A stretch of 64,000 bases of DNA, from assembly GCA_030760725.1 (NCBI GenBank), contig JASWHV010000017.1, positions 8,968,959-9,032,958 of the forward strand, written 5' to 3'. A program made the position numbers and the translations under genes. Source of the stretch: Neostapfia colusana (Eukaryota > Streptophyta > Magnoliopsida > Poales > Poaceae). Below, piece by piece: positions 20,101-30,400 of the stretch (position 1 is its first letter; each line of letters starts with the position of its first letter). The notes under the pieces are model-generated. The model worked only from the letters and a program-made list of their open reading frames with translations. It made no database searches and had not been told where the DNA came from.

Positions 20101-23100
20101 GCTGTTGTGAGCTGAGTGTTGCGGTGAAACTGAAATCTGTGTGGATAGAAACAACTATCAACTATGGATTCTGTCATAAATGTGTGTTATAGAGAAAATA
20201 AAGTTTGGTTGTGTAATCAGCGGCATGGTGGTAATTTCTGTGAAAAGTTGGAACAGAAATCTGGAAAATCTGGGGTTCTGTCAGATTTCCATTTGCACTA
20301 GGAAAATTTGTAAATTCTGGAGAATATGATTCTCATGTGAACCCCTTTGGTTCAGATTTCTGATTTTTTGTAGAGAGACACTCCCTGGATTTCCGCACAT
20401 TATTAGTCAGCTACACCTATGTGGTGTTAAGTGGGCAAGGGCCGGGTCGCCACCGCCTTAGTGGCGCGCCATATCGGAACCCGGATATGGTGTTAAATGA
20501 GCAAGGGCCGGATCGCCATCACCTTAGTGGCGCGCTACATCATCGTCCGGATGTACTGATAAGTGAGCAAGGGTCTTTGCATCTTACTCGACGGGTGCAA
20601 AGCGTAAGGAAGTTAGCCGAGGAACATAGATTTCGGGTGGGTAGTTGGAATGTAGGATCCTTGACGGGGAAGCTACGTGAGTTAGTAGATGTTGTCATTA
20701 GGAGACGAGTAAATATCCTTTGTGTACAAGAGACTAGATGGGCGGGTCAAAAGGCGAGAGAAGTCAAGAATACCGGTTTCAAGATTTGGTATTCTGGTTC
20801 GGCTGGGACTAGGAATGGCGTAGGTGTTCTAATAGATAAGAGTCTTAAGGATGGAGTAGTGGATGTTCGAAGACGAGGGGATAGGATCATCTTAATCAAG
20901 ATAGTAATTGGGGACATTGTCTTGAACGTCATTAGTGCTTATGCCCCACAAGTTAGGCTCAACATGAGTGCTAAGAGGCAATTTTGGGAGGACTTGGAGG
21001 ATATGGTTAGTAGTGTACCGATAACCGAGAAACTCCTCATAGGGGGAGATCTCAATGGTCATGTGGGTGCAACTAACCTAGGATTTGAGGGAGTACATGG
21101 AGGTTTTGGATGCGGCGATAGAAATCAAGAGGGTAAGGACATCCTAGACTTTGCCGTAGCCTATGATCTGTTGATAGCTAACACCCTCTTTAGGAAGAGG
21201 CAATCTCACCTAGTGACCTTTAGTAGTGTCCAACACTCTAGCCAGATCGACTTTGTCCTCACTAGGAGAAAGGATAGACGGGAGTGTCTAGACTGTAAGG
21301 TGATCCCGGGGGAGTGTGTTGTGACACAACATAAGCTTGTGGTAGCTGACTTTCGCTTCCATACACGTTTTTTGCGGGACAAAGGTTTCAAAATCACAAG
21401 AACAAAGTGGTGGAAGTTGAAGGGAGAATCACAAGAATCCTTTAAAAATAGGGTGATCACAGAAGGATCCTGGGCAGAAAATGAAGATGCAAATAGTATG
21501 TGGATGAAGATGGCAAGTTGCATTAGGAAGGTAGCTAGTGAGGTGTTCGGTGTGACAAAGGGAAAGAAACTTGTAGATAAAGACACTTGGTGGTGGAATG
21601 AGGATGTACAAAAGGCCATTAAGGAGAAGGAGTGTTACAAGAGTTGGCATAATGATAGAAGCGCAAGCAACATGCTTAAGTACAAAGAGGCTAAGAAGAA
21701 TGCAAGGCGGGTTGTGAGTAAGGCAAGAGGACAGGCTTATGATAAGTTACATGAGACACTAGAGACAAAAGAAGGTGAAAATGACATATACAAGGTAGCA
21801 AAAATCCGCAAGAGAAAGATGAGGGATCTCAATCAAGTTAAATGCATCAAAGATGAGACTGACCGCATTCTAGTGAAGGATGAAGAGATTAAGAATAGAT
21901 GGCGTGATTACTTTAATGGGCTATTCAATGATGGGAATAGGAGCACTATGGTTGAGTTGGATGACTCCAACAGGCGGTTCGTGCGGAGGATACAAGAGTT
22001 TGAGGTTAAGGAGGCCTTAAAAAGGATGAAAGGAGGTAAGGCCCTCGGCCCTGACGATGTCCCTATTGAGGTGTGGAGATGTCTTGGGGACGTGGCAATA
22101 GTATGGCTCACAAAGCTATTCAACCACATTTTTCGGTCAAACAAGATGCCTGAAGAATGGAGGAAAAGTATATTAGTACCTATCTTCAAAAATAAAGGAG
22201 ATATTCAAAGTTGTACTAATTATCGAGGTATTAAGCTTATGAGTCATACTATGAAGCTTTGGGAGAGAGTGATTGAACACCGCCTGAGAAAAGTGACCAA
22301 TGTCACTAAAAACCAGTTTGGTTTTATGCCTGGGAGGCCTACAATGGAGGCGATTTTCTTGCTTCGTCAGCTTATGGAGAGATATAGGGAGCAGAAGAAG
22401 GACTTGCATATGGTGTTCATCGACTTGGAGAAGGCGTACGACAAGATACCAAGGTCAGTCATGTGGTGGGCACTAGAGAAACATAAAGTGCCAACAAAGT
22501 ACATTACCCTTATCAAGGATATGTACAATAATGTTAGGACAAGTGTGCGCGTAAGTGATAGTGAGACTGATGCATTTCCTATCACGGTCGGACTACATCA
22601 AGGATCAGCTTTGAGCCCATACATCTTTTCCTTGGTGATGGATGAGGTGTCGAAGGATATACAAGGGGATATCCCTTGGTGCATGCTCTTTGCTGATGAT
22701 GTAGTGCTGGTAGATGAAACTAGAGATGGTGTTGATAAGAAATTAGAGTTATGGAGACAAACCTTAGAGTCCAAGGGGTTTAGACTTAGTAGGACCAAAA
22801 CCGAGTATATGAGGTGTGACTTTAGTGGCGTTGGTCGTGAAGAGGGAACTGTTAGTCTACAAGGACAAATAGTACCTAGAAGGGACTATTTCCGATACTT
22901 AGGATCAATGTTACAAAGCAATGACGATATTGATGAGGATGTTTGCCACAGGATCAAGGTAGGGTGGATGAAATGGCGACAAGCCTCTGGAATCCTATGT
23001 GATAGGAAAGTCCTACAAAAGCTAAAAGGGAAGTTCTATAGGACGGTGATCAGACCTGCGATGCTCTATGGGGCGGAATGTTGGCCAACTAAACGGCAAC

Positions 23101-24576
23101 ATGTCCAACAAATGAGTGTCGCAGAGATGCGCATGCTACGGTGGATGTGCGGGCACACGAGAAGAGACCGAATAAGGAATGAGGCGATTTGTGATAAGGT
23201 AGGGGTGGCGCCGATTGAAGAGGAGTTAGTCCAACATCGACTTAGGTGGTTTGGACATATCGAACGGAGACCTCTAGAAGCACCGTTTAACAGTGGGATT
23301 TTAAGAGGTAGAGAAAATATTAGTAGGGGTAGAGGACGACCAAGGTTGACCTGGGAGGAGACGGTAAAACGAGATTTGAGAGATTGGAATATATCCAGAG
23401 ACTTAGCTCATGATAGGACCGCATGGAAAGTAGCAATTCATGTGCCAGAATCGTAGTCTTGTTGTTTTCTTTTTTTTTCTTTTTCTTTTTTCTTTCCTCT
23501 TTTCTCCTTTTCTTTTTTCTTTTTCTTTTTTTTTTCTTTATTTTTTTTCTTTTTTTCTTTGTTCTTATATCTCTTCCTCTTTTTTACTTCATTGATATTG
23601 GGTTTCATGTCTAGCCGACCCCAACAGGCTTGGGATAAAGGCTTGGTTGTTGTTGTTGTATTAGTCAGCTACACCTCTTTGGTAAAATGTAGGATAATTC
23701 AGTGAAAATTGAAGTGGCTTGTAAATGCTCTATTGAGTGAGCTTCAATTTTAAATGCAGGCTAGTAAGTCATTGAGTATACAGTCAACAAAATAATCAAT
23801 TGTGTGCTCTTTTAAAAGTACCATCTGTATCCGTGTGTAGAAGGTTTCAGAAACTACATCAGTTGTCATGCACATTGATTTTCTGGGAATTTTGTACGGT
23901 CTAGCTTATTGGCTACATTGTTATTGTTCACAGAAAAGTTCAATGCAAATACAGTTAGTCTCAGAATTTCTTGGATTAATTGAATGTATCCCCTGAGAGT
24001 CTTGCCACAGTACTGCATATATACTTGAATAGAAATATTCGTCTCTGTCAAACATTAGATGAATCCAGAACCCAGCAAGTGATCTGCTACTGCTTGCAAG
24101 CTTTGCCTGTTTTACGTCTTCTAGGCTTCTTCTAATCTCACCCAACAAGCGAGCATGTGGTGCATGTTCATAGGGCCAGTGCATTTGATAGACAGCCTAA
24201 AGAAACACTGTTTTACATGAACTGATAACTGTTAGTGGCCAATGCACATGATACCTGTAAGGACTGACTGTTTGGTGGGACATGCTGTTTTTTCTTTCTT
24301 TCCAAATTTTATTGTTGCTGCCGCTCTTATATATAGTTTGATGTGAACAAATTAGTGACTGCATTTCTGATCAAGCGTAAAGAGTGTAGTTGTTGATATG
24401 TTGACATCTTTCTTCAGGATCTGTCTGGGAAGCAGATCGCCGTTGTCAGCGGCCACCATGGGAAACTACACATCTATGGCCTCCGGTTCATCATCGACGA
24501 AGGTGGTGGGTATGAGGACAAACCAATAGCTGCTATCGTCTTTCCTTCAAAAACATTGATCAGAAGTACGGAGTAA
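14120..24576 (+). CDS. RLPH2: RLPH2-type phosphotyrosine phosphatase (PPP family), four exons
   Basis: Exons 14120-14642, 15244-15311, 15415-15594 and 24418-24576 join in phase to a 309-residue protein, the usual length of plant Rhizobiales-like phosphatase 2. All junctions are GT-AG. Metal-ligand motifs of the PPP/metallophosphoesterase fold are present: GDVHGY (residues about 16-21), GDYCDRG (about 50-56), GNHD (about 83-86), AVHAG in exon 3 and SGHHGKLHIYG in exon 4. RLPH2 resembles Ser/Thr phosphatases but, as known for Arabidopsis, prefers phosphotyrosine and can act on MAP-kinase activation loops. It has no signal peptide or membrane segment and is probably cytosolic or nuclear. Intron 3 (8.8 kb) holds a Gypsy and a LINE, both on the sense strand, yet exon sequence is undamaged, so I infer a functional gene. 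It is divergent from the deacetylase relic and upstream of SBEIIa in the same direction. Confidence 0.93.
15669..16169 (+). repeat. 5' LTR of Gypsy-3, 501 bp
   Basis: Runs from TGCTGTGG to CACAGCA, with TGCTGTG/CACAGCA inverted ends. A TATA box, ctatataaac, is at about 15924-15933. The last roughly 85 bp match the 3' LTR closely. Confidence 0.9.
16201..17428 (+). pseudogene. Gypsy-3 gag and start of protease, frameshifted
   Basis: The start codon at 16201 opens a short frame, MSSLVDDSGTFTLQDQG. A run of five G at 16272-16276 (one extra) shifts it, and the body reads in the frame of 16301-17428. That frame holds the retrotransposon gag domain (KFNGETDPLPWLTKCKTYF, VAVEWYITLERD, FVNMRFEPSLRS), then a protease start, ALVDTGSTHTFI. 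A TAG stop at 17426-17428 interrupts the protease, which continues in frame for about 45 codons. The zinc knuckle is degenerate (CYHYSERYTPDHKC). Confidence 0.82.
17562..19199 (+). pseudogene. Gypsy-3 RNase H, integrase and chromodomain remnants
   Basis: RNase H resumes at about 17562 (DHFSLKYILDQRL, VEYRPGRLNGAADALSR). The integrase core begins MDFIEGFPKVGGKSVILTVI at 18140 with SKYAHFIP, shifts frame near 18310-18365, then reads FHPQSNGQSEVVNKVI and WAEYCYNTSYQTTLK. After another shift near 18590 the C-terminal part follows (KYFGPYQILQRMG, then after a TAG at 18905, IHDVFHVSLLKKF), ending with chromodomain-like LVKWAGHSEADA. Several frameshifts and stops make this inactive. Confidence 0.8.
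19200..19303 (+). repeat. 3' LTR of Gypsy-3, internally deleted to 104 bp
   Basis: It has the same ends as the 5' LTR, but about 397 bp corresponding to roughly 15686-16083 are missing, including the TATA box. The join falls after 'ctttgtg' and next to 'acccg.catcctcc'. The flanking ataac duplication is intact, so the deletion happened inside the LTR. Confidence 0.87.
19309..20400. other. RLPH2 intron 3 sequence between Gypsy-3 and the LINE
   Basis: About 1.1 kb with no coding potential. From about 20040 to 20385 an AT-rich block begins 'gggtgtgtttagttcag' and ends near 'tttggttcagatttctg'. It resembles the loosely palindromic ends of small DNA transposons (MITEs), but I cannot define terminal repeats or a duplication. 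Confidence 0.4.
20421..23456 (+). CDS. RTE LINE polyprotein: endonuclease and reverse transcriptase
   Basis: One 1011-codon open frame. The frame is open from the element's first bases; the first ATG in it is at 20487, giving about 989 residues, so I treat 20487 as the likelier start. Residues about 70-300 form an apurinic-type (EEP) endonuclease: RVGSWNVGSLTGKL, ILCVQETRW and LLIGGDLNGHVG. Residues about 540-800 are the reverse transcriptase: KALGPDDVPIEVW, NYRGIKLMSH, FMPGRPTMEAI, LEKAYDKIPR and the active site FADD (about 756). The C terminus has the RTE motif MLRWMCGHTRRDRIRNE and ends VPES. The protein would nick the target and prime reverse transcription there. The N-terminal end holds a degenerate 22-residue repeat. 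No break is visible. Confidence 0.92.
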   Translation: MVLSGQGPGRHRLSGAPYRNPDMVLNEQGPDRHHLSGALHHRPDVLISEQGSLHLTRRVQSVRKLAEEHRFRVGSWNVGSLTGKLRELVDVVIRRRVNILCVQETRWAGQKAREVKNTGFKIWYSGSAGTRNGVGVLIDKSLKDGVVDVRRRGDRIILIKIVIGDIVLNVISAYAPQVRLNMSAKRQFWEDLEDMVSSVPITEKLLIGGDLNGHVGATNLGFEGVHGGFGCGDRNQEGKDILDFAVAYDLLIANTLFRKRQSHLVTFSSVQHSSQIDFVLTRRKDRRECLDCKVIPGECVVTQHKLVVADFRFHTRFLRDKGFKITRTKWWKLKGESQESFKNRVITEGSWAENEDANSMWMKMASCIRKVASEVFGVTKGKKLVDKDTWWWNEDVQKAIKEKECYKSWHNDRSASNMLKYKEAKKNARRVVSKARGQAYDKLHETLETKEGENDIYKVAKIRKRKMRDLNQVKCIKDETDRILVKDEEIKNRWRDYFNGLFNDGNRSTMVELDDSNRRFVRRIQEFEVKEALKRMKGGKALGPDDVPIEVWRCLGDVAIVWLTKLFNHIFRSNKMPEEWRKSILVPIFKNKGDIQSCTNYRGIKLMSHTMKLWERVIEHRLRKVTNVTKNQFGFMPGRPTMEAIFLLRQLMERYREQKKDLHMVFIDLEKAYDKIPRSVMWWALEKHKVPTKYITLIKDMYNNVRTSVRVSDSETDAFPITVGLHQGSALSPYIFSLVMDEVSKDIQGDIPWCMLFADDVVLVDETRDGVDKKLELWRQTLESKGFRLSRTKTEYMRCDFSGVGREEGTVSLQGQIVPRRDYFRYLGSMLQSNDDIDEDVCHRIKVGWMKWRQASGILCDRKVLQKLKGKFYRTVIRPAMLYGAECWPTKRQHVQQMSVAEMRMLRWMCGHTRRDRIRNEAICDKVGVAPIEEELVQHRLRWFGHIERRPLEAPFNSGILRGRENISRGRGRPRLTWEETVKRDLRDWNISRDLAHDRTAWKVAIHVPES
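23457..23658 (+). other. LINE 3' region: polypyrimidine tract and TTG tail
   Basis: Bases about 23458-23590 are almost pure T/C in the sense strand. They are followed by 'gccgaccccaacaggcttgg', 'gataaaggcttgg' and a (TTG)n tail. The same arrangement recurs in the truncated copy at 38911-39127, so both parts belong to the LINE; in RTE elements the 3' end is what the reverse transcriptase recognises. Confidence 0.8.
23677..24417. other. RLPH2 intron 3, remaining 741 bp before exon 4
   Basis: AT-rich intron sequence with no coding potential. It ends in a normal acceptor (tttcttcag) at 24417. I see no further transposon borders. Confidence 0.6.
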
Positions 24577-27425
24577 AGAGCGTCACAGAACTGGTTTACC
24601 AACAGCAGCTGTTCCCTGAGGCAGAAGGTGCAGTTCCGTCTTGCTACTTCCTGTGGTCATGTGTCATAGAACTAAAGATTACGTACAACAATGTTCAAGG
24701 AAACCAGATATTTCACGTTTAGCTTCAAATTCGCGTCCCTGACTCCCCCGAATACTACTTGGATACTATCCAGTCAGACAAAAGAATGCATAGTCGAATT
24801 GTATTGTAAGCGTACCTTGTTAAACTATATTTCGTTACTTTCAAACAAGAGGCTCTTGTATGACCCATTCTTTTGGCACTTGTTCAGTTCTATTTCCCTG
24901 CGGCCATGGCTCTTGTACTCCTGTTCTGATATCGTTGGCATCAATTGAGCTAACTGACGTCAAAAAGAAAATCAGATGATTACTTCAGTATTGCCATCCC
25001 CCCCCCTATTTGTATGTGCAGTAGCATGCGGTCTCTCTCATGACGCTACTCTACAGATTTGGAACGGGCCATGTGCACCGTACGCTCGTTTGCCATTTGT
25101 GCCGTGAAAATTCTAGAGGTGGAGCAGATCCCGCGAATTATCAGACCTCCGGCCGACCTCAACGGTCAGGAGAGCGCCGGCTACCCGTAGGACCTATTGT
25201 ACCCGGCCGGGCCTTTTCGTCCGTTTGTTCGTGATGTCGAGCGGTGATGTGGCCGGGCCGCCGAGCTAGAAGAGAAAGCGACTTGGTCCCGGCCGATCTA
25301 AAGGGTAGGGACAGGGAGGCGGCAAAAGTTTGCATGCCCCTACTACAGGTCGACATCAGTCGACAAGCTGTATAGAGAAATCTCTCTCGTTCCTAGGATG
25401 GAAAGGGATCATCGAGGGACTAAAATAAGCATGAACTGCACGCTTCCAAGTTTATTTACTTTTTATAAAATTCATTTTAACCTCCAAAATTCTTAAAATC
25501 GGCCCACTCTTCACTTTTAGCCACTCACCTAAATCATTTTTATCTGAGGTGCAATGTCACTAATGTAGTAACACGTTCTATGCCTCTTGACACTTTTTTA
25601 GTATTTTCCTAGATGTTAGTTGTCTCGTGTGAAATTTCTGGAGTAACCTCGAAAGCAATAGTAATTAATATTCTACTGAACTCCAGCATAATATCATTTC
25701 AAAGTGTATATAGACTCATTTCGGTAGGGCTCTAGCTTCGAGATACACATTGGATATAGAGTCTGTAGGATAAAATAAGATGGTGAAGATCCTCAATTTG
25801 CCCCCCAGGATATCTGTTTTGGAGCTAGGGATGACCACCTCTAGGAATTCTTGAGCCTAGATCCCTCGCATGTGCATCATATCAGAATATGTTCAGATGG
25901 ATCCTGCTAGAGTATATTTATTTTGCTTGTAAACGAGAGGGAATATGCTTGGTATTCCTTGTCATTGTCGGACTTCTTTCTGTGACTTTGAGAATGCTTT
26001 CTTTTCTGTCTTCGCTACTGAGGTTTTTGGGTTACTTCAGGTGTGGATGAAGTGCACTCCAACGTGCATCTGGCTAAACTGTTCCTCAGCCTAGTTTGAA
26101 TGTGTGCTGAGATGTGTTGAAGCTATGTGGCCTTGTTGACAGTGAGGCATAAGTTCTGGATTACAGTATATGCTTGTATACTCCAGGTCTCCAGCATGAT
26201 GATGGCTGTGTCAAATGAGGCAGCAGGTATGCTTCTGCTGCAGACGGCGGTGGCGGGCACGCTCCTGCCGTCGACGGGCGACGCCGACGCCGCCGGCAGA
26301 GCACGCCGTCTCCGGACAACTGCCCGTGCTGCTCTTTCGTGTGCCACATTTGCCGGCGCGATCCTGGCTCACCGACCTGTACCGCGCGCTGTGTGCGGGC
26401 CGTGCTGCGATTGACAGGTCGATGCAGTCGCTCTCGTGCGTTTGTCGTCTCCGCGAGTTCTGTTGTTTGGCGTACGATTCCATTCGTATGTATGAATCTT
26501 CTGCTTGAATAAACAGATCTGCTCCTCCGTGTTCTGGTTCAGATCACCGGTCTTCTATCGTTCCCGATCGCCAAAGCTACGACAAACTGCCTAGTTAGCC
26601 GAGAACATACGCTGGTTCTCAGAAGGAAAAGCAGGGATCACAAAATTGCATCCGAGCAGAGACAGCTCGGTTCAATTAGTGCCGCTTCTTGGACAGTCGA
26701 TGCTGCCTGTCGGGTACGGGTTTGTATAATCTACCGTGTCCAACTGAAATCTTGATAGGGCTTGCATTGTCATATGAATCAACGGCTCGTGAGCCAGTCG
26801 TGTGGAATCCTCTGCTTGCGTTCGTACTCGTCCTGGATGACTACGGGATTCTGAAATCCTGAAACTATTGGTACCCGTTTGTTTCGCTTTGGTGGCTCAG
26901 AACCCTCATTTTTTTTGTGTTCCCGAAGGAATTCAGGGGAAACAACCCATCGTTGAAACTTGAATAGTTCGTAACTACTCAGTGCAGAGTCGGTCGGGTC
27001 GGGTCGGGTCCGCAACGGATGGCCGGGAACGCGCTCCGAGCCGTTGGTTCGCGATCTCCACGGCCCCACCCGCGCTGCCACCGGTGCGCACGCGGAAGAC
27101 GACGCCACACACACGCTTCCGGTGGGCCCCGTCCCGCCTCGTCGGCTAGCCCGCTTCTCTTTTCTGTCCCATGATCCCATCCATCCCCATGCACTTGCCG
27201 GTGCCAGGCCACCGCCACCCTCCGCCGCACACGTTGCTCCCCCACCCCCTCTCCTTCTGCAGTGCTGACTGCTAGCGGTCCCGATAATATCTCGCGCCGC
27301 TCCTCCTTGGCGGCCCTCGCGTCCCGCAGCTCTACAGTCGGGTCGGCGCGGCGCGGCGCGGCCGGTGAGCGGAGCAGGGGGTGGATCGTGTTCGCGGCGT
27401 CGTTGGATCTGCCGTCGGGCGCGGG
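24577..27425. other. Intergenic: RLPH2 3' UTR and SBEIIa promoter region
   Basis: No ORF here resembles a known protein. The first few hundred bases after 24576 must contain the RLPH2 3' UTR. From about 27000 the sequence turns strongly GC-rich with a 'gtcgggtcgggtcgggtcc' run at 26992 and 'gcgcggcgcggcgcggcc' near 27345, consistent with a CpG-rich promoter and 5' leader of the starch branching enzyme gene. I could not identify a TATA box with confidence. Confidence 0.5.
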
Positions 27426-30400
27426 ATGTCGTCGTTCGCGGTGTCCGGGGCGAGGCTCGGGGTCGTGCGCCCTGGCGGCGGCGGCGGAGGCTCGGCGCGA
27501 TCCGGCGCGGAGCGGAGGAGCGGGGTGGACTTGCCGTCGCTGCTCTTCAGGAGGAAGGACTCGTTCTCCCGTACGGCTCGCAGCTCCCCCGCTCGCTCGC
27601 TCGCTCGCCTTCTCCTCCTCCTCCCTCCAACTCCTATTTTTAGTCGGTTGTTACGCGCCGCTTCTTCTGCTTGCCCCCAATTGATTTCCGCTCGAAGAAG
27701 GCGTGCCCCTAATTGCTTGATCCTCCTCCTAATCCATGTATCTGCATTTCGTCCACTAAAGCGATCGCAGTTTCTAAACATTTTTTTCTTCTGTTTGCCG
27801 CAAATGAGTTAGTATAATCAATTGCTATGGTGACCATTTTCCTGTCTCTGCTTATGGACCCTCTCTATGTTTGGCCGCTATTTCTGTTTGATGCTTTCCC
27901 AATATCATTGCATATTTCAAATTGTGGTATACTATATTGTTCTCTTGGTTCTCATCAGTGGAGTGGGCTTTGCATCAGCAGGCACTATTCTGAGCTGCGC
28001 GGGTGTCCCTGGGAAGGTGCTGGTGCCCGGAGGAGGAAATGACGACTTGCTGTCCTCTGCAGAACCTGTCGTCGATGCACCAGAGCAACCTGAAGAATCA
28101 AATGTACCACGATCGCCTGATGTAAATAATGTCTTCGTGAACACTTACAAATTCTCTGATGAAATCAAGCAGTGAGGGTGTCTGGTTTTGCTGGTCCTGT
28201 ACTAGCATCACGTAGATATGTGTTCATTCTGTATTTTTGTTAGTTTTGCACCGTGGTTGTTCCTGGGCTACTGAGAACTTAGCTAGATGTGCCACCTAGC
28301 ACTATGGTTACAAAAAGTGTTCCTACCATTTTTTTCCTTTTGCATGGTTGGATCTAAAATCTATCTGTTTCTTTTACTATAGATAAATGAAGAGAAACTT
28401 GTCATGGAAGGGGAGGCAATCTCAGCAGTGGCTGAAGCCAATCTTGATGCTGAAGATAAGCCGGAACCCTCAAAAGTGTTTGAAGGCACTGGCAAAATTG
28501 GCACTGACGGTTTGACTAAAGGAGCCAAACAAACAGTTGTGGAGAAGAAACCACGAGTTGTTCCACCACCAGGAGATGGCCAGCGAATATACGAGATTGA
28601 CCCGATGCTGGAAGGTTTTCGGAGCCATCTTGATTATCGGTAAGTCTCTTTGTTTCTTGCTACCTTTGTTTCATCTTGAGTTGTGGTGCTTTGAACTCCA
28701 AGCATTTCATACATTAACCTATGGTATAAGTTGGTACGGATCAAGTGTCGCACACTGTTTTTTTTATGTGGATCTAGTCTCTATGGCTCTGTACTTACAA
28801 TAAAGTAGTGGTAGAATTGATGACTACAACAACAACAATAACAAAGCCTGTCTCAAGCACGTTGTGATAGAATTGATCACTGAACACTGCAATTCTCCAA
28901 TTCACTCATTGTTACAACTCATAAATGCAATACAAACTATAACTGCCGCCACTGACCAATATCAAGATAAAGCAGTTAAGCTGATGGAGGATGTAATAAC
29001 TGGAAAGTCAAGTGTATACTTACTTTACTGGTTGTATGGCAGTTGGAGAGTTACTTTCCTATATTCGGTACTTTTGTTGGAAGAACTGCAACTTTGACAT
29101 GTTTTCTTGGCTTTCTATGTGGATGAAACAGATACAGTGAATACAAGAGAATGCGTGCTGCTATTGATGAACATGAAGGTGGTCTGGATGCATTTTCTCG
29201 TGGTTATGAAAAGTTAGGATTTACCCGCAGGTAAGTTTAAAGCCTCATTGTGCCTCTATAGTAGCCGACACATCTTATGATCAAATATTTCAAATCTTGT
29301 TTGCCCTTTTTCCCAGTGCTGATGGTATTACATACCGAGAATGGGCTCCTGGAGCACATGTATGTTCTTGCCAGTCTTAGCATCTCACTTGTGATGAGCA
29401 CATTATATCATGATTGTATTCTTTTAAAGTGTTGAGATATTTTAATTATTAATCAGCTTCATTAAGGTTTAAAACAAAATCTTGCATCTTGTTGCAGTCT
29501 GCAGCATTAGTCGGTGACTTCAACAATTGGAATCCAAACGCAGATGCAATGACCAGGGTACATCTATATCTTTGCAAGATTCCATATTTACGTTACAATT
29601 ATTAAGATATGTTCTGGCTACTGGATTCATTTAGTTGCTTATGCATTTATTTAAGATGATCCGCAAATGCCTCTTCACTAAAAATGCCGCCTTTTCATTA
29701 TTTCTCCCCTAAATACAGTGGAAGAGTGCACCTGTTCACTATTGTGTTTTATTGCATATCCTTCAACCTGACACTTTTTTTAGTCTAAAATTATAATGTC
29801 AATGTAAAGGCCATGTTGCTATTGTATACAACAACAACTATAAAGCCTTTGTCTCAAGCACGTTGAGGTAGGCTAGATACGAAATCCAACTGGGTTTCAT
29901 ATCCATAGGAATGACTGGTTTTGATGCTTGCTCGCCAAGCCTATCACAACCCTCCTCCTTTATTCGGGCTTGGGACCGGCTATACCTAAATAGGCATAGG
30001 CGAAGTTTTTATAACCTTTTGCTATTGTATGTTACAGACAATTTTTATAACCTTTTGCATTTTGTGAGCTCTTCCTCCATGACGTTTCTCATGATATTCA
30101 TAGCACATTTCCTAATGACATGCAATATTGTGCTGATATATAGTATTAAAAACTTTCAGGATGAGTATGGTGTTTGGGAGATTTTCCTTCCTAATAATGC
30201 TGATGGATCCCCAGCTATTCCTCATGGCTCACGTGTAAAGGTAGGCCCTATAATTGTTCAGATTGGTATGGATGACCCGAGCTTCCAGATGGAGCCTACT
30301 AAATGATCTCTCCATTTCTATTCTTTTCTAGATTCGGATGGATACACCATCTGGTGTAAAGGATTCGATTCCTGCCTGGATCAAATTTTCTGTGCAGGCT

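Larger units (their letters stand above)
20419..23658 (+). mobile_element. Full-length RTE-clade LINE in RLPH2 intron 3
   Basis: A 3240-bp non-LTR retrotransposon with an 18-bp perfect target-site duplication, tattagtcagctacacct, at 20401-20418 and 23659-23676. It has one long ORF, a polypyrimidine 3' region and a 3' tail of TTG repeats instead of poly(A), typical of RTE elements. The exact duplication and the open frame suggest a young insertion. It lies on the same strand as the host gene. Confidence 0.95.

Noticed and set aside
23423..23614. Phe-rich small ORF
   Set aside because: It is a translation of the LINE 3' polypyrimidine tract.
24577..27425. Small protein genes between RLPH2 and SBEIIa (for example near 25040, 26130 and 26780)
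   Set aside because: The ORFs are short, on both strands, of biased composition and without recognisable motifs; UTR and promoter sequence explain the interval better.
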